From NCBI GenBank assembly GCA_946480585.1, contig CAMLKQ010000106.1, positions 1 through 7,596 on the forward strand: 7,596 nucleotides of DNA, read 5' to 3'. This DNA comes from an uncultured Kangiella sp. GTDB taxonomy: Bacteria > Pseudomonadota > Gammaproteobacteria > Enterobacterales > DSM-103792. Position numbers and translations under genes: made by a program. Under the pieces are notes generated by a model. The model saw only the letters and a program-made list of their open reading frames with translations, ran no database searches and was not told the DNA's origin. This document shows, one piece after another, positions 1 through 7,596 of the stretch. Within the stretch, counting starts at the first letter, position 1, and the number at the start of each line of letters is the position of its first letter.

Positions 1-519
1 GGCATGCGGCTGGCTGTCGGGTTGGCGCCGATGTCGGTATCGGATGCCAAGCTGCCAATGCAGGCCGATGCCGCCGACAACGTCGTGAGCTGCAACAGCT
101 GCCACAGCCCGCACCGTTATGACACGAGCAAAGCGGAAGCGGAGAGCTGTCTTGGCTGTCATGCCGATGAGCACAGCCGCAACTGGCCGCAATCGGCGCA
201 CGGCCAACGCTGGGAACAGGATCCGGCCACGGGCGTCAGTTGCGCCGGTTGTCATATGCCGCGCGAACCGCACCCGGATAATTCATCGCAGTGGGTCCAA
301 CACAATCAAAGCGCCAATCTGCGGCCGAACGACAAGATGCTGAAACAGGTTTGCATGCGCTGCCACGGCCTGGAATACGCGCTGTCAGCGCTGGCCGATC
401 GCGACGTAATCAAAAGCAACTTCAGCCGGCCGGCTTCCGGCCAGCACGACAGCATGCAGTGGCTGCGACAACAGGCCAAACAAGCCCAATCCAGCGAGGC
501 CACGCCAGCATCGGAATAA
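1..519 (+). CDS. Multiheme c-type cytochrome, C-terminal part (5' end outside window)
   Basis: The frame is open from the first base and has no signal peptide, so this is very probably the C-terminal part of a longer exported cytochrome. Four CxxCH heme-attachment motifs are visible, counting from the ATG at position 4: CNSCH (30-34), CLGCH (49-53), CAGCH (80-84) and CMRCH (117-121). Several free histidines lie between them and could be distal heme ligands. The spacing and the stretch CAGCHMPRE resemble multiheme cytochromes of the nitrite reductase/hydroxylamine oxidoreductase-like superfamily, but the subfamily and substrate cannot be assigned from this fragment. The last 30 or so residues are polar, rich in Q, S and A, and probably a disordered tail. 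Such proteins act in the periplasm in electron transfer or in reduction of small nitrogen or sulfur compounds. A DUF3365 heme lipoprotein follows on the same strand, suggesting a shared operon. The heme-binding nature is clear; the exact role is unknown. Confidence 0.85.
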   Translation, partial: GMRLAVGLAPMSVSDAKLPMQADAADNVVSCNSCHSPHRYDTSKAEAESCLGCHADEHSRNWPQSAHGQRWEQDPATGVSCAGCHMPREPHPDNSSQWVQHNQSANLRPNDKMLKQVCMRCHGLEYALSALADRDVIKSNFSRPASGQHDSMQWLRQQAKQAQSSEATPASE

Positions 520-530
520 CGCAGGAGTAG

Positions 531-560
531 CGCGCTGAGCACAGCGCGTGTTGACAACAC
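531..560. repeat. Two adjacent inverted repeats in the cytochrome-lipoprotein gap
   Basis: CGCGCT (531-536) and AGCGCG (543-548) form a 6-bp arm pair with a 6-nt loop. They are followed at once by GTGTTG-A-CAACAC (548-560), a perfect 6+1+6 palindrome. Both lie in the 61-nt gap between the two heme-protein genes. There is no T-tract, so they do not look like an intrinsic terminator. An mRNA processing or stability hairpin, or an operator, are possible readings. Confidence 0.4.
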
Positions 561-580
561 ATCATGACGAGGGAACAAGC

Positions 581-1138
581 ATGAAAAACAGATGGGGATG
601 GTCGCTGTTGGTGGTGATGCTCGCAGGCTGTGGCAAAGCACCAGAGCCGCAAGGGATCAGTCCGCAGCGGATGACCGATACCATACACACCATTCTGGAA
701 GCCGACCGGACCGTGTACACCCAACAGGTGGTCAATCGGCTGACGCTGGATGAGAAGGTGATCAAGGCCAGCGAACATTGGCGTGAAGACAAGGCACTGG
801 TCTTGCCGGCGCAGATGTTCCGGATGGGGGCTGAACTGGTCAATGAAAAAGATCTCGGCATGTCCTATGCGCTGATCTCGGAATGGGCGATCAACAAGAA
901 GAATCTGCCGCGCACGGATGGCGAGCGCAGTGGCATGCAGGCGTTGATTCAGAATCCTGCGCAGCCGTATTACACCGAGGAAGAACTGGGCGGCAAACGC
1001 TACTTCACTGCCGTTTACCCGGACAAGGCAATTGCCGAAGCCTGCGTGCAGTGCCATAACGAACACAAGGATTCGCCGCGCAAGGATTTCAAGAAAGGCG
1101 AGGTGATGGGCGCGGTGGTGATTCGGTTGGCGCTTTGA
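581..1138 (+). CDS. DUF3365 (Tll0287-like) monoheme cytochrome c lipoprotein
   Basis: A 185-residue protein. The N-terminus has a short charged segment (K2, R4), a hydrophobic core and the lipobox LAGC with the lipidated cysteine at C17, so it should be membrane-anchored on the periplasmic side. The rest matches the DUF3365 family (Tll0287-like heme domain): a helical first half, then a stretch around residues 130-150 (YYTEEELGGKRYFTAVYP) leading to a single heme site CVQCH at 155-159 and a short closing strand ending in AVVIRLAL. Family members are c-heme proteins of PAS-like fold proposed as redox sensors or electron carriers. The start at 581 is preferred over an in-frame GTG at 548 because it begins the signal peptide and has GAGGG (569-573) 7 nt upstream. 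It probably shares an operon with the upstream multiheme cytochrome and could be an electron partner. The precise role is unknown. Confidence 0.85.
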   Translation: MKNRWGWSLLVVMLAGCGKAPEPQGISPQRMTDTIHTILEADRTVYTQQVVNRLTLDEKVIKASEHWREDKALVLPAQMFRMGAELVNEKDLGMSYALISEWAINKKNLPRTDGERSGMQALIQNPAQPYYTEEELGGKRYFTAVYPDKAIAEACVQCHNEHKDSPRKDFKKGEVMGAVVIRLAL

Positions 1139-1157
1139 TCAACGCTGCAATGCAAGA

Positions 1158-1194
1158 AACAGCAAGCGACCCCAGTATGGGGTCGCTTGCTGTT
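1158..1194. terminator. Perfect 16-bp hairpin between convergent genes, probable bidirectional terminator
   Basis: The left arm at 1158-1173 (AACAGCAAGCGACCCC) and the right arm at 1179-1194 are exact reverse complements around a 5-nt loop (AGTAT). On the + strand the stem is followed by GTGTTTG and on the - strand by TCTTGCATT, so the U-tracts are short in both directions. It lies between the end of the DUF3365 gene (1138) and the end of katG (1249), where termination is needed for both transcripts. Confidence 0.8.
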
Positions 1195-1248
1195 GTGTTT
1201 GCCATTTGCTGGTGACCGCTTGCAGATGATCGCTCGCGGCTGACGTGA

Positions 1249-3660
<2,412 letters not shown>

Positions 3661-3664
3661 TCAT

Positions 3665-3731
3665 ACACTGTAACGCAAGCACACTGTGTCGTTATGACCA
3701 TCACATTGCAGCTACAGTTCGATACCTATCG
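3665..3731. repeat. Small operator-like repeats in the divergent intergenic region
   Basis: Two near-identical 11-mers, ACACTGTAACG (3665-3675) and ACACTGTGTCG (3681-3691), lie 16 nt apart start to start. Further on, the inverted repeat CGATA-CC-TATCG (3720-3731) is flanked by two copies of ACAGTT (3714-3719 and 3734-3739). They could bind a regulator, but the units are short and could be chance. Confidence 0.2.
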
Positions 3732-3795
3732 CGACAGTTTGAGCGTGGCTTGCAAGAACTGTGACCCTTGTCTTCGTTGAACTTTCGCAATCAGC

Positions 3796-3824
3796 TTGAC
3801 GAACATTGCCCGCTGATCTTCAAT
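3796..3824 (+). promoter_or_regulatory. Candidate sigma70 promoter for the contractile-tail operon or a leader RNA
   Basis: The -35 hexamer TTGACG (3796-3801, 5 of 6 matches) and the -10 TTCAAT (3819-3824, 4 of 6) are separated by the ideal 17 nt. Transcription would start near 3831, giving a leader of about 290 nt before the cap-protein gene. This is the best hexamer pair noticed by eye on the + strand of this gap. Confidence 0.35.
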
Positions 3825-3920
3825 AACAGCGTCCTGTTGTGCGCCGTCAGTTGTCAGGGATGCGATAGATGTGCCGGCGCGCTGCCTCATCCCTTGTTTG
3901 CAGTTCCTCCCACGGTTGTT

Positions 3921-3956
3921 CGCTGCCTCAGTGCTTGAGGCGGTGCGGGTTTCTTT
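3921..3956 (+). terminator. Terminator- or attenuator-like hairpin in the tail-operon leader
   Basis: GCCTCA (3925-3930) pairs with TGAGGC (3936-3941) around the loop GTGCT. The stem can be extended outward to about 10 pairs if two G-U wobbles are allowed (3921-3945). It is followed by CGGGTTTCTTT, a T-rich tail like that of an intrinsic terminator. No + strand gene ends before it, so it would end or attenuate a leader transcript of about 125 nt from the promoter near 3796-3824. The T-tract is interrupted, so termination may be partial. Confidence 0.4.
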
Positions 3957-4120
3957 GTCGACGGAATTTATAGACTTCACACCTGAGTTGGGTTGTGAAG
4001 CGGGGAGCTTTTGCCTGCAGATTTTGCGTGCCCTGTGCGGAAGGGATAGACCGCGCCGGATTGCGCACGATGGCAGCAGGTAAAGCCGGTGCAGACCAAG
4101 GGCACAAGGATGCAGCAGGG

Positions 4121-4690
4121 ATGCTGGACGTCACGCTGAAGTTTCTGCAGCAGCAGCTGAATGCTTACCTGTTGGTTCGCACCGGTAGCGATTTTGGCGC
4201 GGTCGAGATGTGCCAGCCGGTTGATGACACCGGCAAATGGGCCGTCAAGGAAGATGTGCTCGGGCTGTCACTGATCAATATTGAAGAAGAACGCATCCTG
4301 CGTTCCCAGCTGCCCGAAACCACCTATCTGAACGGCCAGAACATCCTGTTGCAACCGCCATTGCGGCTCAATCTGCATTTGCTGTTTCTTGCCCGGTTCA
4401 AGCAATACGATCAGGCATTGCGCCAGCTTTCCCACGTCCTGACGTTCTTTCAAAGCCATTTGCTGTTCACGCCGGAACAGTCTCCGGGCCTGGATCCGCG
4501 CATCGAAAAATTGACCCTGGAGTTGCAATCGCCCAACTACGAGCAGTTGAACCAGATCTGGGCGTTTCTCGGTGGCAAGCAATTGCCGTCGGTGCTGTAC
4601 CGCGCGCGCATGGTGCTCTTGCAAGACGCTGAAACCGCGGCCATTCAGCCGCCACTCACTGCCATTGATCTGGCGTTCCGGCAGCCATGA
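4121..4690 (+). CDS. DUF4255 family tail cap/terminator protein (Pvc16/Afp16-type)
   Basis: A 189-residue soluble protein of the DUF4255 family (Pvc16 N-terminal domain), found almost only in extracellular contractile injection systems. There it is thought to cap or terminate the distal end of sheath and tube. Family features are clear: the opening MLDVTLKFLQQQLNAYL, the INIEEER segment (52-58), the strand QPPLRLNLHLLFLARF (78-93), the helix ALRQLSHVLTFFQSH (99-113), then TPEQSPGLDPRIEKLTLEL (117-135) and LNQIWAFLGGKQLPSVLYRARM (143-164). Length matches the short single-domain members of the family. The start at 4121 aligns with these members and has AAGGA (4106-4110) 10 nt upstream; in-frame ATGs at 4070 and 3995 would add residues that look like non-coding sequence. 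It is first in the operon and its stop overlaps the next start (ATGA, 4687-4690). No signal peptide is present, as expected for a particle assembled in the cytoplasm. Confidence 0.88.
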   Translation: MLDVTLKFLQQQLNAYLLVRTGSDFGAVEMCQPVDDTGKWAVKEDVLGLSLINIEEERILRSQLPETTYLNGQNILLQPPLRLNLHLLFLARFKQYDQALRQLSHVLTFFQSHLLFTPEQSPGLDPRIEKLTLELQSPNYEQLNQIWAFLGGKQLPSVLYRARMVLLQDAETAAIQPPLTAIDLAFRQP

Positions 4691-5706
4691 GCACGCGTTT
4701 CTCGACCCTGCTGCAACTCGACATCCAGCACGAGTTTTACGGTGGTGGCTGTCCGGATTTTGGTTTGATACTGCCGGCCGATTGCCAACGGCTGCTGCAG
4801 CGTGGCCGCTTGCTGCTCAAAGAGCGCGACAACCGCTGGCATCTGCTTTTTGAACAGGACAGCGACGGCGAACCTCTGGCGATGCTGGCCGGGCAAACGC
4901 TTCGGCTCGGACTGCAGCTGCTGAATCCCTATTTCGACAATTTCACCAGCGAAAGCCTGGCGCTGGCGGGCGAGGTGCCGGTCTATCGCAACCGTGTCAC
5001 ACCGGATGCCTTGGCAGCGCCAGTGCGGATGCCGCTGTGCTCCGGCTTTTATCGGCATGTCATCGCGCAGCCGCAGCGGCCGGTGACGCTGCAGCTGCGC
5101 CGGCCGGATGCCGAGCTCCTGCACAGCATCACCATTACGGCTGCCGACGACCGGCCGTCGTTTGCGTTTGATCTGCGTGAGCTGCCGGCTGGTGAGTATT
5201 GGATTGAAGAGCATTATCCGGGCGATGTGGTCACCCAGACCGCTATCTATGCCGATGCCGAACTCTGCCAGCAGGCGGTGGCTGCGGTGCTGGAGCTGCG
5301 CCTTGATGCGACGTTTTACGAAACGGCGCCGGTTCTGAGCTTGCAGTTTTCGGCCAAACAGCAGGCGCTGCGCTTTTATCTGGTTGTGCGCAATTACAGT
5401 GATGCCGAGTTTGCCCAGCTCAGCGTCAGCGATCACGGTTTTGTCGAAGACGGCCGCAGCGAGATCCCGTTCCAGCGGATTGCCTCGGCCAGCTTTGGTG
5501 CAGAAGAGATACCGGTTGAACTGTTGGCGCGTCAGGGTGAGCGGGTCGTGCTGTTTCGATCGCAAGTGGCGGTCGGCCGACAGGCACGACCGCGCCGCAA
5601 GCTGCAGCTGCGGCGCAATGGCGACATTTTGATCGAGCACTTGCCGCAACCGGGGCCAGACAGCGCCAAAGCCGAACAGATCGTGCTGGTTGGCAAGCCG
5701 GGATGA
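4687..5706 (+). CDS. Uncharacterised protein of the contractile injection system cluster
   Basis: A 339-residue protein that I do not recognise by family. It starts within the stop of the DUF4255 gene (ATGA overlap), so the two are probably translated together, and its own ribosome site is poor. It has no signal peptide, membrane segment or catalytic motif. The sequence suggests alternating beta-strands throughout, for example PVTLQLRRPDAELLHSITIT around residues 130-150 and FYLVVRNYSD around 230-240, consistent with two or more beta-sandwich-like domains. The C-terminal 50 residues begin with a basic segment (RQARPRRKLQLRRNGD) and end in a polar tail. Several residues are cysteines (21, 32, 117, 197), but they form no metal-binding pattern. 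Placement between cap and sheath genes suggests a structural or assembly role, perhaps at the cap or in tail-length control; this is inference only. Base composition resembles that of its neighbours. Confidence 0.7.
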   Translation: MSTRFSTLLQLDIQHEFYGGGCPDFGLILPADCQRLLQRGRLLLKERDNRWHLLFEQDSDGEPLAMLAGQTLRLGLQLLNPYFDNFTSESLALAGEVPVYRNRVTPDALAAPVRMPLCSGFYRHVIAQPQRPVTLQLRRPDAELLHSITITAADDRPSFAFDLRELPAGEYWIEEHYPGDVVTQTAIYADAELCQQAVAAVLELRLDATFYETAPVLSLQFSAKQQALRFYLVVRNYSDAEFAQLSVSDHGFVEDGRSEIPFQRIASASFGAEEIPVELLARQGERVVLFRSQVAVGRQARPRRKLQLRRNGDILIEHLPQPGPDSAKAEQIVLVGKPG

Positions 5707-5813
5707 GTTTTTCGCAAGCTGTAGTCGCACAAGGTATCAAGCGCGGCTTCACGTCGCGTAATCAGCAGGTTGGTTTCAACAAGCCCAAGGAGCCGAGCAA
5801 TGGCCACCTATAA
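5703..5813 (+). CDS. Possible 36-residue micro-ORF between the unknown protein and the sheath gene
   Basis: An ATG at 5703 overlaps the stop of the 339-residue gene (ATGA), opens a 36-codon frame starting MSFSQAVVAQGIKRGFTSRN and ends at TAA 5811-5813, 14 nt inside the sheath gene. It carries the sheath Shine-Dalgarno site within it. The predicted peptide is basic and polar with no membrane segment. It may be a real small protein, a translational coupling device that keeps ribosomes moving into the sheath gene, or chance. There is no strong ribosome site of its own. Confidence 0.25.
   Translation: MSFSQAVVAQGIKRGFTSRNQQVGFNKPKEPSNGHL
5787..5792 (+). promoter_or_regulatory. Shine-Dalgarno site of the sheath gene
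   Basis: AAGGAG lies 7 nt before the ATG at 5800. It decides that start over an in-frame TTG at 5770, and the protein then begins with the typical sheath N-terminus MATYKTPNVYVEEI. Confidence 0.85.
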
Positions 5814-7212
5814 AACACCGAACGTCTATGTCGAAGAGATCCCGGTTTTCCCGCCGTCGGTGGCGGAGGTGGGAACGGCCATTCCGGCTTTCATCGGCTA
5901 CACCCAAAAAGCCGCCCGCAATACCGCCAACGATCTGCATTTGAAGCCAACCAAGATCTACTCGCTGAAAGAGTACGAAGCCCTGTTTGGTCTGCCGAAC
6001 GAAGAAGATCTGGCCATCAGTGTCACCGATCTGGGCGCGGGCGCTTACAGTATCAACAGCGTTACCCTGCCGAGCCTGTCTTACCTGCTGTACTACAGCG
6101 TCAAGCTGTACTTCGATAACGGTGGCAGCCAGTGTTACATCGTTTCCGTTGGCTACTACCAAACGCCGGCGGTGGTTGACTTGACCGGCGATGGCACCAC
6201 GGCGCCTGCCACCGGCTTTGGCTTGCAGGATGGCCTTGATGTTGTGGCATTGGAGGACGAACCGACCCTGTTGGTGATTCCCGAAGCGGTCAAGCTCGGC
6301 ACCGCCGACTACACGACGCTGGTGCAAGCCATGCTCGGGCAATGCGACAAGCTGCGCGATCGGTTCTGCATTTTCGACATTCGCGATGGCGGCATCGCCT
6401 TGGACAGCGCCGGCCTGCTGGCGAATCGCGGCTATTTTGGCAACAACTATCTCAAGTACGGTGCCGCTTATTATCCGTTTATCAAATCGACCCTGAATCA
6501 CTACATCAATGCCGGTGAAGCCAATGTCGATGTCACGGTTGGGGCCAATGCACCGGCCGAACTGCAATCGTTCAAGACCAGCAACACGGCCTTGTACAAC
6601 TTTGTCAAAACCGCATTGAAGGAACACTTCATTGTGTTGCCACCGAGCGGTGCCGTTGCCGGGGTGTATGCAGCGACCGATGCCAATCGCGGCGTCTGGA
6701 AAGCACCCGCCAACGTCAGCCTCGCCGATGTCATTGAACCGATGGTTCGGCTCGACAACCTGAAGCAGGACGATCTGAACGTCGACGCGACCACGGGCAA
6801 GTCGATCAATGCGATTCGCGCTTTTGCCGGCAAAGGCACCTTGGTCTGGGGGGCTCGCACCTTGGCCGGCAATGACAACGAGTGGCGCTACGTGTCGGTG
6901 CGGCGGTTCTTCAATATGGTGGAAGAGTCCATCAAGAAATCGACCTACTGGGCAGTGTTCGAGAACAACGACTCGAATACCTGGGTCAAGGTCCGCGGCA
7001 TGATCGAGAACTACCTGATCGACAAATGGCGTGAAGGTGCTTTGGCCGGGGCAACACCGAAAGACGCATTCTTCGTCAAGTGTGGCCTCGGCGTCACGAT
7101 GAATGCCCAGGACATTCTCGAAGGCCGGATGAATGTCGAGATCGGCATGGCGGTGGTGCGGCCGGCGGAATTCATCATCCTGAAGTTCTCGCACAAGCTG
7201 CAGACCTCATGA
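5800..7212 (+). CDS. Contractile tail sheath protein (eCIS/phage tail-like)
   Basis: A 470-residue sheath subunit. Many copies form the outer helical sleeve that contracts and drives the inner tube into a target. The N-terminus MATYKTPNVYVEEIPVFPPS is the hallmark of sheath proteins (usual form PGVYVEE; here N replaces G at residue 8), followed by AIPAFIGYTQKA. The middle, about residues 90-340, is the variable, surface-exposed part. The conserved C-terminal domain covers about residues 360-470, with SVRRFFNMVEESIKKSTYWA, then MIENYLIDKWREGAL, GATPKDAFFVKCG (417-429) and the closing RMNVEIGMAVVRPAEFIIL strand. The two terminal strands are known in this family to link neighbouring subunits. 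Its length exceeds that of minimal sheaths of about 350 residues because of the middle insertion. The tube gene follows after 59 nt, as usual in eCIS operons. It acts in the cytoplasm during assembly and then within the released or anchored particle. Confidence 0.95.
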   Translation: MATYKTPNVYVEEIPVFPPSVAEVGTAIPAFIGYTQKAARNTANDLHLKPTKIYSLKEYEALFGLPNEEDLAISVTDLGAGAYSINSVTLPSLSYLLYYSVKLYFDNGGSQCYIVSVGYYQTPAVVDLTGDGTTAPATGFGLQDGLDVVALEDEPTLLVIPEAVKLGTADYTTLVQAMLGQCDKLRDRFCIFDIRDGGIALDSAGLLANRGYFGNNYLKYGAAYYPFIKSTLNHYINAGEANVDVTVGANAPAELQSFKTSNTALYNFVKTALKEHFIVLPPSGAVAGVYAATDANRGVWKAPANVSLADVIEPMVRLDNLKQDDLNVDATTGKSINAIRAFAGKGTLVWGARTLAGNDNEWRYVSVRRFFNMVEESIKKSTYWAVFENNDSNTWVKVRGMIENYLIDKWREGALAGATPKDAFFVKCGLGVTMNAQDILEGRMNVEIGMAVVRPAEFIILKFSHKLQTS

Positions 7213-7256
7213 TGCTTGCAGCGCCGACCACACACGCGACATCCATTCATTGATTC

Positions 7257-7262
7257 AGGAGG
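7257..7262 (+). promoter_or_regulatory. Perfect Shine-Dalgarno site of the tube gene
   Basis: AGGAGG lies 9 nt before the ATG at 7272, the strongest ribosome site in the operon. This fits a product needed in many copies. The 59-nt gap after the sheath gene has no hairpin, so the same mRNA probably covers both genes. Confidence 0.85.
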
Positions 7263-7271
7263 TTTTGCATC

Positions 7272-7596
7272 ATGCCTACTCCCTATCCGCTGCCGACATT
7301 TCACTTCACCGTTGAGTGGGGTGGTAAACGGGTCGGCTTCTCTGAAGTGACCGGGCTGACCCAGGAAAATCAGGCCATCGAATACCGTGACGGCTCATTC
7401 CCGGAGTATTCGTCCATCAAGATGCCGGGACTGCGCAAGTTCAGCAACGTCACGTTGAAGCGCGGCATCATCAAGGGCGACAACGATTTCTTCAAATGGC
7501 TCAGCACGGTCAAGCTCAATACCGTCGAGCGGCGCAATCTCGTGATCAGCTTGCTCAATGAAGAGCATCAGCCGGTGATGGTCTGGAAAGTGATGA
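7272..7596 (+). CDS. Tail tube protein (T4 gp19-like, Afp1/Pvc1-type), 3' end outside window
   Basis: The first 108 residues of an inner tube protein are visible; the family usually has about 145-160 residues, so roughly a third is missing. Family features are the opening PTPYPLPTFHFTVEWGG, the GFSEVTGL segment (residues 22-29), an IEYRDGSF segment (36-43), PGLRKFSNVTLKRGI (52-66) and FFKWLSTV (73-80), followed by RRNLVISLLNEEHQPVMVWK. These match the T4 gp19-like tube fold (PF06841), also seen in Hcp-related rings. Stacked rings form the channel through which cargo may travel and which the sheath surrounds. The start follows a perfect AGGAGG. Whether further tube or sheath paralogues follow, as in Afp and PVC clusters, cannot be seen here. 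Confidence 0.93.
   Translation, partial: MPTPYPLPTFHFTVEWGGKRVGFSEVTGLTQENQAIEYRDGSFPEYSSIKMPGLRKFSNVTLKRGIIKGDNDFFKWLSTVKLNTVERRNLVISLLNEEHQPVMVWKVM

Noticed and set aside
3726..3980. An 84-codon frame on the - strand in the intergenic region
   Set aside because: There is no ribosome site, no family resemblance, and it covers the candidate promoter and hairpin. It is probably chance.
3995..4120. N-terminal extension of the DUF4255 protein from ATG 3995 or 4070
   Set aside because: The extra residues are cysteine- and glycine-rich and do not resemble the family, whose short members begin at the MLDVTLKFL helix. The start at 4121 has a plausible ribosome site.
4645..5730. A 361-codon open frame on the - strand, antisense to the 339-residue protein
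   Set aside because: Composition is low-complexity and R/Q-rich, as expected for antisense of a GC-rich gene. The + strand frame is coupled to the cap gene and fits the operon direction.
5776..7194. A 472-codon open frame on the - strand, antisense to the sheath gene
   Set aside because: Its protein is rich in R, H, Q and V with no recognisable pattern, while the + strand encodes a clear sheath protein with a good ribosome site.
4121..7596. Reading of the tail genes as a type VI secretion system or ordinary myophage
   Set aside because: The sheath is a single long phage/eCIS-type protein, not a TssB/TssC pair, and the tube is not a typical Hcp. DUF4255 is not a usual gene of myophages, and no head genes are in view. 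Prophage cannot be fully excluded without the downstream sequence.

Overview
The window is a GC-rich stretch (roughly 57% by eye) of a bacterial chromosome. Its gene content fits a gammaproteobacterium or related proteobacterium: multiheme c-type cytochromes, a lipoprotein with a classical lipobox, a cytosolic-type KatG and strong Shine-Dalgarno sites. That placement is an inference, since no rRNA or other taxonomic marker is present. No tRNA, rRNA, CRISPR array or insertion sequence was seen.

Layout. Positions 1-1138 (+) carry the end of a respiratory or redox module. It consists of the C-terminal part of a multiheme cytochrome c with four CxxCH motifs, followed 61 nt later by a monoheme DUF3365 (Tll0287-like) lipoprotein. 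A perfect 16-bp hairpin at 1158-1194 then separates this unit from the convergent katG gene. Positions 1249-3459 (-) encode a complete bifunctional catalase-peroxidase with all the expected heme-pocket residues. Its upstream region holds a tentative OxyR-like box. Positions 3460-4120 (about 660 nt) contain no convincing gene, only candidate promoters and a terminator-like hairpin. Positions 4121-7596 (+) hold the first genes of a contractile-tail operon: a DUF4255/Pvc16-type tail cap protein, an unrecognised 339-residue protein, a contractile sheath protein and a tube protein cut off by the window end.

The most interesting content is this last block. DUF4255 protein, sheath and tube together, with no capsid or head gene in view, are the hallmark of an extracellular contractile injection system (eCIS; the Afp, PVC, MAC and AlgoCIS family), a phage-tail-like protein-delivery machine. 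The tube forms the inner conduit, the sheath contracts to drive it, and the Pvc16-type protein is expected to cap the distal end. The 339-residue protein is tied to the cap gene by an ATGA overlap and is the least understood part. Baseplate, spike, ATPase, tail-fibre and cargo genes would be expected downstream of the window. The cytochrome and katG genes look like ordinary chromosomal neighbours, not parts of the injection system.
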